DNA of 64,000 nucleotides from assembly GCA_902779845.1 (NCBI GenBank), contig CACZCZ010000001.1, positions 115,669 to 179,668 of the forward strand, in the 5' to 3' direction. Positions 8,318-15,997 of the stretch are shown piece after piece (the first letter of the stretch is position 1; the number at the start of each line of letters is the position of its first letter). The notes under the pieces were generated by a model. It did not search any database. It saw nothing but the letters and a program-made list of their open reading frames with translations, and was not told the origin of the DNA. Position numbers and translations under genes: made by a program. The stretch is from an uncultured Bacteroidales bacterium (lineage in GTDB: Bacteria > Bacteroidota > Bacteroidia > Bacteroidales > Bacteroidaceae).

Positions 8318-9793
8318 ATGGCTAAACTAGGTTCTTTGATGAAGGACACCGCCATCTATGGGCTGAGCAGTATCATAGGGCGCTTCCTCAACTATCTCCT
8401 CGTACCCCTCTACACGCACTACATGCCTCGTGAATCGGGCGACTACGGCGTGAGCACCAACATCTATGCCTACACGGCGCTGCTGCTGGTGCTGCTGACG
8501 TTTGGCATGGAGACGACACTCTTCCGCTTTGCCAACGACACCCCCCTCTCTAACTCATCCCGCGAAGGGGAGTACTGGCCGGACACCGTGTTCACGACGG
8601 CTTTTGCCACCATCGGCACGCTGACAGCTCTCTTCCTGGCGCTCCTCTTCGGCTTCATCACGCCCATTGCCGACTCCTTAGGCTACGGCCAGCACCACGA
8701 ATACCTGCTGATGATGGGTGTTGTGGTGGCGATGGACGCTCTGCAGGCCATCCCCTTCAGCTTCCTGCGCTTTCAGAAGCGGGCCATCAGGTTTGCCTCG
8801 CTCAAGCTGCTATTCATCTTCCTAAACATCGGCCTAAATCTGCTCTATTTTGTGGTGTTGGGCAAGACAAGCGTCTTCTATGTCTTCTTCATTAACCTCC
8901 TCTGCACGGGCTTCATCTCATTGTGCTTTGTGCCGGAGCTGTTCAAGATTCACTGGCACTTCGACGGCTCTCTGCTACGCCGGATGCTGAGCTATTCATG
9001 GCCCATCCTGATCCTCGGCATCGCCGGCATCCTGAACCAGGTGGCCGATAAGATCATCTTCCCTCTCGTCTATCCCGATGCTGCTGAGGCCAACGTACAG
9101 CTCGGCATCTATGGCAGCTGCGTGAAGATAGCCATGATTATGGCCATGATCACACAGGCGTTCCGCTATGCCTACGAGCCCATCGTCTTCGCCAAGGCCA
9201 AGGACGCTGACAGCAAGGAGTACTACGCTGCTGCGATGAAGTATTTCCTCATCTTCACCCTCCTGGCGTTCCTCGGCGTGGTCGGTTATATGCCCGTTCT
9301 GCAATATATCATCGGTGCCGGCTATCGCGAAGGCCTCGGCGTGGTGCCTATTGTGATGGCCGCAGAAATCATGATGGGTGTCTATTTCAACCTCTCCTTC
9401 TGGTATAAGCTCATCGACAAGACCATCTACGGCGCCGTCTTCTCCCTCATTGGCTGCGCCGTCCTCATCGCCGTCAACGTCCTCCTGATTCCCCACTATG
9501 GCTACTGGGCCTGCGCATGGGGTGGCGTGGCAGGCTACGGCACCGCTATGGTGCTGAGCTACATCGTCGGACAACTGAAGAATCCCATCAACTACCCGAT
9601 GAAGGACATCATCCTCTACGTGGTCCTCACCGCCGTGCTCTTTGCTGCGATGGAATATGTAACGACGATAGCGCCCGTGTGGGCACAGCTCATCGTCAAC
9701 ACGCTCCTCATCATCCTCTTCTTGGCGTATATCATCAGAAAGGACCTGCCATTGAGCGGCCTGCCCGTCGTCGGTAAATACTTCAGGCACTAA
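8318..9793 (+). CDS. Polysaccharide flippase (Wzx/MATE-like, MOP superfamily)
   Basis: A 491-residue integral membrane protein with about 12-14 hydrophobic segments, of the polysaccharide/oligosaccharide exporter family that flips lipid-linked sugar units across the inner membrane. The N-terminal motif MKDTAIYGLSSIIGRFLNYL and the following PLYTHYMPRESGDYG are typical of Bacteroidales members. Codon ATG 8318 was chosen because upstream in-frame codons overlap the -7 box. Residues about 74-85 (TPLSNSSREGEY) coincide with a C-rich/G-rich stretch (8541-8571) that may be a degenerate palindromic element. No glycosyltransferase cluster flanks it, so the exported substrate is unknown. mnmG follows 19 bases after the stop. 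Confidence 0.85.
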   Translation: MAKLGSLMKDTAIYGLSSIIGRFLNYLLVPLYTHYMPRESGDYGVSTNIYAYTALLLVLLTFGMETTLFRFANDTPLSNSSREGEYWPDTVFTTAFATIGTLTALFLALLFGFITPIADSLGYGQHHEYLLMMGVVVAMDALQAIPFSFLRFQKRAIRFASLKLLFIFLNIGLNLLYFVVLGKTSVFYVFFINLLCTGFISLCFVPELFKIHWHFDGSLLRRMLSYSWPILILGIAGILNQVADKIIFPLVYPDAAEANVQLGIYGSCVKIAMIMAMITQAFRYAYEPIVFAKAKDADSKEYYAAAMKYFLIFTLLAFLGVVGYMPVLQYIIGAGYREGLGVVPIVMAAEIMMGVYFNLSFWYKLIDKTIYGAVFSLIGCAVLIAVNVLLIPHYGYWACAWGGVAGYGTAMVLSYIVGQLKNPINYPMKDIILYVVLTAVLFAAMEYVTTIAPVWAQLIVNTLLIILFLAYIIRKDLPLSGLPVVGKYFRH

Positions 9794-9812
9794 ACCCTCA
9801 TCCCTAAATTCA

Positions 9813-11720
9813 ATGCAACAGCATTTCGATGTCATAGTGATAGGCGCAGGACACGCCGGATGTGAGGCAGCACACGCTGCCGCACGCATCGGCGCGCAGA
9901 CGCTCCTCATCACGATGGACATGAACAAGATAGCACAGATGTCATGTAATCCCGCTGTTGGCGGCATTGCTAAAGGACAGATTGTCAGAGAAATAGATGC
10001 TATGGGCGGCGCCATGGGGCGCGTCACGGATGCCTGCACCCTGCAGTTCCGTATGCTCAACCGCTCCAAGGGACCTGCCATGTGGAGCCCGCGTGCGCAG
10101 TGCGACCGCGGCAAGTTCATCTGGGCGTGGCGCGAGGTGTTGGAGAACACCCCCAACCTGCACATCTGGCAGGACCAGGTCCGCCATCTTCTTACAGAGA
10201 CCTCCCCTCTGGGAGGACGGGAGGTGGCCATCGCCACGGGTGTCGAGACCTACCTCGGCATGACTTTCTATGCCAAGAGCATCATTCTCACCGCCGGCAC
10301 CTTCCTGAATGGTCTGATGCACATCGGACGCGTGAAACTGCCGGGCGGTCGCTGTGCCGAACCACCCTCGCTGGAGCTGGCCGAGAGCATCGCCCAGCAT
10401 GGCATACGCGTGGCTCGAATGAAGACTGGCACCCCTGTCCGCATCGATGCCCGCAGCGTCGATTTCTCCCTCATGACAGAGCAGCCAGGAGACACAGAAG
10501 GTAGGAGGTTTTCCTTCATGTCTTGCAAAGGCGCCACAGCGCCTTTGCAAGACATGAAGTGCTTCATCACCTACACCAACGAAGCCGTCCATGAGCGCCT
10601 GCGGGAAGGGCTGCCAGACTCGCCGCTCTACAACGGCCAGATACAGAGCATAGGACCCCGCTACTGCCCTTCTATTGAGACCAAACTGATGACCTTCCCC
10701 GACAAGGATCAGCACCAGCTGTTCCTGGAACCCGAAGGCACCACCACCAATGAATACTACCTCAACGGCTTCTCCTCCTCGCTGCCCATCGACGTGCAGA
10801 TTGAGGCGTTGAAGCGCATCCCGGCCTTCCGCAACCTGGAGATTTTCCGCCCGGGTTATGCCATCGAATATGACTTCTTTGACCCCACACAACTGCACCA
10901 CTCTTTAGAGTCGCGCGTCATCAGCGGCCTCTATCTGGCAGGACAGGTCAACGGCACCACAGGCTACGAAGAAGCAGCCGGACAGGGCCTCCTTGCAGGC
11001 ATCAACGCCGCCCGTCATTGCACAGGGCAGGAGCCCCTCGTGCTGAAGCGCGATGAAGCCTACATCGGTGTGCTCATCGATGACCTCGTCTGCAAGGGTG
11101 TCGATGAACCCTACCGTATGTTCACCTCGCGTGCCGAATACCGCATCCTGCTGCGTCAGGATAACGCCGATGCACGCCTCACGAAGATAGGATATGACAT
11201 GGGCGTAGCCACCACAGAACGCCTGCAGCACTATGAGAAGAAGGCAGAAGCCGTGCGCGCCATCATTGAGTTTGCTGAGAATGAATCCGTGAAGATGAGC
11301 GAGGTCAACGGCCTCCTGGAGCAGCTCGGCACAGCACCGCTCACACGTGGCTGCAAGCTCATAGAGCTCCTGGGACGCCCCCAACTGACCTTCGAGAACC
11401 TCACCCCTACCCTACCCCGTCTTGCCGCCTTCATGGACGCCATAGAAGCCTCACGAAGGGCAGAGATTATTGAGGAAGCAGAGATAGAAATCAAATACAA
11501 AGGTTACATCATGCGCGAGGTGGAACAGGCCGAGAAGATGCACCGCCTCGAAGACATCCGCATCCGCGGACGTTTCGACTACAGCACCCTCCAATCCATC
11601 TCCACCGAAGGGCGTCAGAAGCTCGTCAAGCACGACCCAGAGACCCTCGCACAAGCCTCCCGCATCCCAGGCGTCTCACCTTCCGACATCAACGTCCTGC
11701 TGGTACTGCTGGGCCGATGA
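9813..11720 (+). CDS. mnmG: tRNA uridine-5-carboxymethylaminomethyl modification enzyme MnmG
   Basis: A 635-residue MnmG (GidA), the FAD-dependent partner of MnmE that modifies U34 of several tRNAs. The FAD-binding motif VIGAGHAGCEAAHAAARIG is at residues 10-28, with CNPAVGGIAKGQIVREIDA, PGYAIEYDFFDP and GQINGTTGYEEAA-like (GQVNGTTGYEEAA) blocks all present, and a complete helical C-terminus. Two oddities lie in variable loops. A perfect 21-bp inverted repeat at 10514-10559 encodes residues 234-249, and a smaller palindrome at 10200-10225 encodes TSPLGGREV. Neither breaks the frame. apt follows after a short T/A-rich spacer. Confidence 0.95.
   Translation: MQQHFDVIVIGAGHAGCEAAHAAARIGAQTLLITMDMNKIAQMSCNPAVGGIAKGQIVREIDAMGGAMGRVTDACTLQFRMLNRSKGPAMWSPRAQCDRGKFIWAWREVLENTPNLHIWQDQVRHLLTETSPLGGREVAIATGVETYLGMTFYAKSIILTAGTFLNGLMHIGRVKLPGGRCAEPPSLELAESIAQHGIRVARMKTGTPVRIDARSVDFSLMTEQPGDTEGRRFSFMSCKGATAPLQDMKCFITYTNEAVHERLREGLPDSPLYNGQIQSIGPRYCPSIETKLMTFPDKDQHQLFLEPEGTTTNEYYLNGFSSSLPIDVQIEALKRIPAFRNLEIFRPGYAIEYDFFDPTQLHHSLESRVISGLYLAGQVNGTTGYEEAAGQGLLAGINAARHCTGQEPLVLKRDEAYIGVLIDDLVCKGVDEPYRMFTSRAEYRILLRQDNADARLTKIGYDMGVATTERLQHYEKKAEAVRAIIEFAENESVKMSEVNGLLEQLGTAPLTRGCKLIELLGRPQLTFENLTPTLPRLAAFMDAIEASRRAEIIEEAEIEIKYKGYIMREVEQAEKMHRLEDIRIRGRFDYSTLQSISTEGRQKLVKHDPETLAQASRIPGVSPSDINVLLVLLGR
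10200..10225. repeat. Small palindrome inside mnmG
   Basis: ACCTCCC and GGGAGGT enclose CTCTGGGAGGAC. The position is in frame and encodes TSPLGGREV in a loop that is shorter in E. coli MnmG as I recall it. It may be a member of the GC-rich element family, but the match is weak. Confidence 0.4.
10514..10559. repeat. Perfect 21-bp inverted repeat with 4-base loop inside mnmG
   Basis: Bases 10514-10534 (CTTCATGTCTTGCAAAGGCG then C) and 10539-10559 are exact reverse complements around the loop CACA. On RNA this makes a 21-bp hairpin within the coding region. It encodes part of FSFMSCKGATAPLQDMKCF, replacing a variable loop that lies between the conserved GD and TNE motifs. Confidence 0.95.
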
Positions 11721-11775
11721 AAGATTGAAAGATTGAAAGATTCCACATTAAACATTAAACTTTAAACTTTAATAA
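11720..11775. repeat. Low-complexity GATTGAAA and TTAAAC spacer
   Basis: Three GATTGAAA words are followed by ATTAAACATTAAACTTTAAA and ACTTTAATAAAC before the apt start. The same vocabulary recurs at 53.7, 55.1 and 56.5 kb. No -7 box is clear. Confidence 0.65.
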
Positions 11776-11786
11776 ACTCCAGATAT

Positions 11787-12314
11787 ATGAACCAACAACT
11801 CATTCTTGACAACCTCCGTTGTATCCCAGATTTCCCCAAGAAAGGCATCAATTTTCGCGATGTGACAACCCTCTACAAGAGCGCCGAATGCATGCAAGCC
11901 ATGACCGAGGCACTCTACGAGTTGTATAAAGATAAAGGAATCACCAAGATTGTAGGCATAGAAAGCCGTGGTTTTGTCCTGGCATCCGCGCTGGCCGTTC
12001 GTCTGGGGGCCGGTGTAGTACTCGCCCGTAAACCGGGAAAACTGCCCGCCACCGTTGTCAAAGAGTCCTTCTCGAAGGAATACGGGGTTGACACAGTAGA
12101 GATGCATATTGATGCCATCAATGAGAACGACGTGGTTCTTATCCACGACGATTTGCTCGCCACAGGAGGCACAGCCATGGCCACATACAAGCTCGTGCAG
12201 CACTTCCACCCCAAGAAAACATACATCAACTTCATCATCGAAATAACCGATGAAGGCCTGCATGGCCGTGATATTTTCAAGGGTATAGACCTCACCACAC
12301 TCGTCACCATCTAA
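11787..12314 (+). CDS. apt: Adenine phosphoribosyltransferase
   Basis: A 175-residue Apt, which salvages adenine to AMP with PRPP. The PRPP-binding loop VVLIHDDLLATGGTA (about residues 113-127) and the N-terminal IPDFPKKGINFRDVTTL and GIESRGFVLA blocks are canonical, and the length is normal for the family. It follows mnmG after 66 bases of low-complexity spacer and precedes uvrC by 21 bases that contain a parS-like palindrome. Confidence 0.95.
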   Translation: MNQQLILDNLRCIPDFPKKGINFRDVTTLYKSAECMQAMTEALYELYKDKGITKIVGIESRGFVLASALAVRLGAGVVLARKPGKLPATVVKESFSKEYGVDTVEMHIDAINENDVVLIHDDLLATGGTAMATYKLVQHFHPKKTYINFIIEITDEGLHGRDIFKGIDLTTLVTI

Positions 12315-12320
12315 CTTTTT

Positions 12321-12334
12321 GTTCCACGTGGAAC
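12321..12334. promoter_or_regulatory. parS-like palindrome upstream of uvrC
   Basis: GTTCCACGTGGAAC is a perfect 14-bp palindrome, preceded by T, and matches the general chromosomal ParB-binding consensus TGTTNCACGTGNAACA. It lies between apt and uvrC, one base before the uvrC ATG. Confidence 0.7.
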
Positions 12335-12335
12335 G

Positions 12336-14186
12336 ATGACCAAGGAAGAGAACCAACAGCGCATCGAACGCCTCAAGGCTATCGTGCTGAACATGCCAGA
12401 GAAGCCAGGTAGCTATCAGTACCACGACGAACATGGTACGATTATCTACGTGGGCAAGGCGAAGAATCTTAAGGCGCGCTGTTCGACATACTTCCACACA
12501 GAAGTCGATCGATTCAAGACAAAGGTACTGGTGAGTAAGATTCATGATATCACCTACACCGTCGTCAAGTCTGAAGCCGAAGCACTGCTCTTAGAGAACC
12601 AACTCATCAAGCAATTCCAGCCGCGCTACAACGTCCTGTTGAAAGACGGAAAGACCTACCCTTCCATCGCTGTCACCAAGGAATACCTGCCCCGTATCTT
12701 CAAAACACGAAACATCGATCGCAGGGGAGCCATGTATTTCGGACCCTACAGTCACGTTCCCACCCTCAACGCACTTCTTGAATTGTTCAAGAATCTGTAT
12801 CCCATACGCCGCTGCCATCAGCCCATGAGTAAAGAAGGCGTAGAAACGGGGAAATATAAACTCTGTCTGGAATACCACATGAAAAACTGTATGGGACCTT
12901 GTGTGGGATACCAAAGCCATGAGGAATACATGCAGTACATCGATGCGGCCGTACGAATTCTGAAAGGTGACACCGCAGCATTGCGCCGCGAGATGATGGC
13001 ACAGATGCAGGCGCTGGCAGCAGAGATGAAATTCGAAGAGGCGGAAATCATCAAGCGTCGCTACGATCTCATCACAGCACATCAGGAAAAGAGCCAAATC
13101 ATCACCTCCACCGGCCATAACATCGACGTTTTCGCTATTGAAGACGACGAACGCATCGCCTACATCAACTACTTACACGTCGTGGAAGGAGCCATCAACC
13201 AAGCTTTCACCTTTGAATATAAGAAGAAACTCGATGAATCCAAGGAAGAACTACTCGTAAGAGGAATCATGGATATGCGAGACCGCTGGGGCTCCAGCGC
13301 GAAAGAAATCGTGTTACCGTTCCACGTGGAACTTCCATTGGAGAACATCGAGATTACGATTCCAGTGCGAGGCGATAAAAGGCAGCTGTTGGCGCTTTCA
13401 GAGTTGAATGTAAAGCAATATAAGGTAGATCGGTTGAAACAGCAGGACAAGCTGAATCCAGAACAAAAAGCGGTGCGGCTGATGAAAGAAATACAAGACC
13501 ATCTGCAACTGCCGTCACTCCCCTATCAAATCGAATGTTTCGACAATTCCAACATCTCAGGCACGGATGCCGTTGCGGGATGTGTAGTCTTCAAGAAATG
13601 CAAACCCAGCAAGGCCGACTATCGAAAATACAACATCAAGACAGTCGTTGGACCCGATGATTACGCCTCCATGCAGGAGGTCGTAAGGCGGCGTTATCGA
13701 CGCATGATAGACGAAGGAACTCCCCTACCCGACCTCATCATCACGGATGGTGGAATCGGACAAATGAGCGTGGTCCGAGCAGTAGTTGAAGGAGAACTGG
13801 GGTTACAAATCCCCATCGCTGGATTGGCCAAAGATGATAAACATCGCACGCATGAACTGCTCTATGGTAACCCACCGATGACAGTAGCACTAAAGCAAGA
13901 CAGCGCCCTCTTCCGCCTGCTCACACAGATACAGGACGAAGTACACCGATTCGCCATCACCTTCCACCGCGATAAGCGCAGCAAGAGCCAGCTACGCTCA
14001 GAACTCGACAGCATCCCAGGCATCGGACCCAAAACAAAAGAGGCTCTGCTAAAGGCCTTCAAAAGTGTGAAACGCATCAAAGAAGCAAGCCTCGAAGACC
14101 TTACAAAAATCATCGGTGAAGCCAAAGCAAAAGCTATAAAAAGCCTCACCCCCAACCCCTCTCCAAATGGCGAGGGGAGTATATAG
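12336..14186 (+). CDS. uvrC: Excinuclease ABC subunit C
   Basis: A 616-residue UvrC, the dual-incision nuclease of nucleotide excision repair. The GIY-YIG domain is at residues 20-100 (PGSYQYHDEHGTIIYVGKAK), followed by a Cys cluster (CLEYHMKNCMGPC), a UVR motif near residue 230, the RNase H-like domain with ECFDNSNISG and DLIITDGGIGQM, and a C-terminal helix-hairpin-helix (IPGIGPKTKEALL, about residue 558). The last 14 codons (SLTPNPSPNGEGSI) are encoded by a GC-rich palindromic element at 14142-14180, so the natural end was probably replaced or extended by the element. A parS-like site lies inside at 13319-13332. Confidence 0.95.
   Translation: MTKEENQQRIERLKAIVLNMPEKPGSYQYHDEHGTIIYVGKAKNLKARCSTYFHTEVDRFKTKVLVSKIHDITYTVVKSEAEALLLENQLIKQFQPRYNVLLKDGKTYPSIAVTKEYLPRIFKTRNIDRRGAMYFGPYSHVPTLNALLELFKNLYPIRRCHQPMSKEGVETGKYKLCLEYHMKNCMGPCVGYQSHEEYMQYIDAAVRILKGDTAALRREMMAQMQALAAEMKFEEAEIIKRRYDLITAHQEKSQIITSTGHNIDVFAIEDDERIAYINYLHVVEGAINQAFTFEYKKKLDESKEELLVRGIMDMRDRWGSSAKEIVLPFHVELPLENIEITIPVRGDKRQLLALSELNVKQYKVDRLKQQDKLNPEQKAVRLMKEIQDHLQLPSLPYQIECFDNSNISGTDAVAGCVVFKKCKPSKADYRKYNIKTVVGPDDYASMQEVVRRRYRRMIDEGTPLPDLIITDGGIGQMSVVRAVVEGELGLQIPIAGLAKDDKHRTHELLYGNPPMTVALKQDSALFRLLTQIQDEVHRFAITFHRDKRSKSQLRSELDSIPGIGPKTKEALLKAFKSVKRIKEASLEDLTKIIGEAKAKAIKSLTPNPSPNGEGSI
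13319..13332. promoter_or_regulatory. Second parS-like palindrome, inside uvrC
   Basis: GTTCCACGTGGAAC, identical to the copy at 12321-12334 and 998 bases from it. It encodes part of LPFHVELP in UvrC. Confidence 0.65.
14142..14180. repeat. GC-rich palindromic element (uvrC end)
   Basis: GCCTCACCCCCAACCCCTCT followed by CCAAATGGCGAGGGGAGT. This is the best-preserved form of a family that recurs at 14239-14277 (opposite strand), 15766-15800 and 32672-32710. It forms the last codons of uvrC. Confidence 0.85.
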
Positions 14187-14238
14187 ATATAGGAAATAGA
14201 ATTTGAAAACAATTAATATAAATCCCCAAAAAGTAACC

Positions 14239-14277
14239 ACTCCCCTCTCCCCTTGGAGAGGGGTCGGGGGTGAGGCT
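14239..14277. repeat. GC-rich palindromic element (dtd leader, inverted)
   Basis: ACTCCCCTCTCCCCTTGGAG followed by AGGGGTCGGGGGTGAGGC is the reverse complement of the element at 14142-14180. It ends two bases before the dtd start codon, so the two copies can pair over about 38 bases. Confidence 0.85.
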
Positions 14278-14279
14278 GT

Positions 14280-14756
14280 ATGAGAATCGTAATCCAAAGA
14301 ACAAAGGGCGCAAGTGTAACGATTAATGGGAACATAACCGCTGAATTCAGCGGTTTAGGGTACGTCATTCTGCTCGGCATAGAGGCCACAGACACGCTAG
14401 AGGACGTGGAATGGCTGGTACGCAAAGTGGCTGCACTGCGTGTCTTCGACGACGAAAACGGTGTGATGAACCGCAGCATCCTGGACATTGCAGGAGAACA
14501 TGATGGAGCAGACGGTAATGTCATGGTAATCAGCCAGTTCACGCTCTTCGCCAGCTATAAGAAGGGCAACCGGCCGTCCTGGCTGCGTGCTGCCACACAT
14601 GATATCTCCATTCCCCTCTACGAAGCCTTCATCCACAAGCTTTCAGAGGCCATCGGACGGCCTGTTGGTCATGGCGAATTCGGGGCAGACATGAAGGTAA
14701 GCCTGACAAACGACGGACCAGTGACAATCATGATGGATACGCATAATAAGGAGTGA
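14280..14756 (+). CDS. dtd: D-aminoacyl-tRNA deacylase
   Basis: A 158-residue DTD, which removes D-amino acids and glycine mischarged onto tRNA. The two family motifs are present: SQFTLFASYKKGNRPSW (about residues 80-96) and LTNDGPVTIM near the C-terminus. N-terminal MRIVIQRTKGASVTINGN is typical. The 5' leader is made almost entirely of an inverted GC-rich palindromic element, which could hide the start codon in an RNA hairpin. It lies 93 bases after uvrC. Confidence 0.93.
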   Translation: MRIVIQRTKGASVTINGNITAEFSGLGYVILLGIEATDTLEDVEWLVRKVAALRVFDDENGVMNRSILDIAGEHDGADGNVMVISQFTLFASYKKGNRPSWLRAATHDISIPLYEAFIHKLSEAIGRPVGHGEFGADMKVSLTNDGPVTIMMDTHNKE

Positions 14757-14760
14757 AAAG

Positions 14761-14838
14761 CGCCCGAGCCCCCTAAAGGGGAGCGTAGGGAGTGAAAAGT
14801 GAAAAATGAAAAATGAAAAGTGAAAAATGATAAGTGAA
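14761..14838. repeat. Degenerate GC-rich element plus GTGAAAAATG spacer
   Basis: CGCCCGAGCCCCCTAAAGGG, continuing GAGCGTAGGGAG, looks like a degenerate palindromic element. It is followed by about 45 bases of GTGAAAA/ATGAAAA words, and then the deoC start region. Confidence 0.55.
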
Positions 14839-14876
14839 AGAACTCATCAATTATAAAACCATAAAATCATCAAACA

Positions 14877-15764
14877 ATGGAACAGAGCAAGTATGAACAG
14901 GCTTTAAGCCAGTACAACCTGAACATCAGCGAAGCTGAAGTGGCAGCCGCTGTGAAGAAAATCATCGATGAAAAAGTGCCTGAGAATGACACCGTTGAAG
15001 TGAAGAAATTCCTGATGGGCAGCGTGGAACTGACGACGCTGAAGACCACGGATAGCGAGGAAAGCGTGCTCGCCTTCACGGAAAAGGTGAATAAGTTCTA
15101 CCACGCCTATCCTGATCTGCCACACGTAGCCACCATCTGCGTTTACCCCTGTTTCGCCGAGATTGTCTCTCAGAGCCTCGAAGTAGATGGCGTAGAGATA
15201 GCGTGCGTCAGCGGTAGTTTTCCGAGCTCACAGGCCGTTTTAGAGGTTAAAGTGGCTGAGACAGCCCTGGCCCTTAAAGACGGTGCTACAGAGATAGATA
15301 TCGTCATGAGCGTGGGCAAGTACTTGAGCGGCGACTATGAGACGGTCTGCGATGAAATCGCCGAATTGAAGTGCGTCTGTGGCGACAAGAAGATGAAGGT
15401 GATCCTCGAGAGCGGTCTCCTACCCTCCCCTGCCGACATCAAGCGCGCCAGCATCCTGGCCATGTACGCCGGTGCCGATTACATCAAGACTTCAACCGGT
15501 AAGGAGAAGCCGGCCGCAACACCTGAGGCAGCTTACGTGATGTGTCAGGCCATCAAAGAGTACTACGAGAAGACCGGCATCCAGATCGGTTTCAAACCTG
15601 CCGGAGGTCTGAACACCGTCCACGATGCCCTCATCTATTACACCATCGTGAAGGAAGTGCTCGGCGAACAATGGCTCACGAACCAGTGGCTCCGTCTCGG
15701 CACCTCCCGCCTCGCCAACCTCCTCCTCTCGGAAGTCGTCGGCAAGGAAACCAAGTTTTTCTGA
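14877..15764 (+). CDS. deoC: Deoxyribose-phosphate aldolase
   Basis: A 295-residue DeoC, which cleaves 2-deoxyribose-5-phosphate to glyceraldehyde-3-phosphate and acetaldehyde in deoxynucleoside catabolism. The Schiff-base lysine is in ADYIKTSTGKEKP near residue 203, with the conserved GATEIDIVMSVGK and FKPAGGLNT blocks. It is longer at the N-terminus (about 60 extra residues) than E. coli DeoC, as in other Bacteroidales. No other deo genes are adjacent. A GC-rich palindromic element begins two bases after the stop. Confidence 0.93.
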   Translation: MEQSKYEQALSQYNLNISEAEVAAAVKKIIDEKVPENDTVEVKKFLMGSVELTTLKTTDSEESVLAFTEKVNKFYHAYPDLPHVATICVYPCFAEIVSQSLEVDGVEIACVSGSFPSSQAVLEVKVAETALALKDGATEIDIVMSVGKYLSGDYETVCDEIAELKCVCGDKKMKVILESGLLPSPADIKRASILAMYAGADYIKTSTGKEKPAATPEAAYVMCQAIKEYYEKTGIQIGFKPAGGLNTVHDALIYYTIVKEVLGEQWLTNQWLRLGTSRLANLLLSEVVGKETKFF

Positions 15765-15765
15765 A

Positions 15766-15800
15766 GCCTCACCCCCTACCCCTCTCCGAAAGGCGAGGGG
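15766..15800. repeat. GC-rich palindromic element after deoC
   Basis: GCCTCACCCCCTACCCCTCT followed by CCGAAAGGCGAGGGG. It is near-identical to the uvrC copy and lies just behind the deoC stop, where it could also act as a 3' hairpin. Confidence 0.85.
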
Positions 15801-15895
15801 CATGAAAAATTCCTTCAATATACACTTTGAGATTCTCTTATACGTGGTCTGTTGCACGAAAAATATATTCTGAGCGATTCTCAGAGGAATAAAAA

Positions 15896-15936
15896 GAAGC
15901 CCAAGGTGCTCAATGATAGCACTTTGGGCTTCAAAA
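15896..15936 (-). terminator. Hairpin terminator for the VirE-like gene
   Basis: A 15-bp stem GAAGCCCAAGGTGCT (15896-15910) pairs with AGCACTTTGGGCTTC (15918-15932) with one G-T pair. Read on the minus strand it is followed by TTTTT, so it terminates the gene ending at 15998. It may serve deoC too. Confidence 0.8.
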
Positions 15937-15997
15937 TTTCTGTTAGAAGATGGCGTTCATCCAGAATTCAACTGTTCACTTTTGTTAAAAAACTCGT

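Noticed and set aside
8996-10237. 413-codon minus-strand open frame across the flippase and mnmG
   Set aside because: It spans two well-supported plus-strand genes in their antisense and has no coding character.
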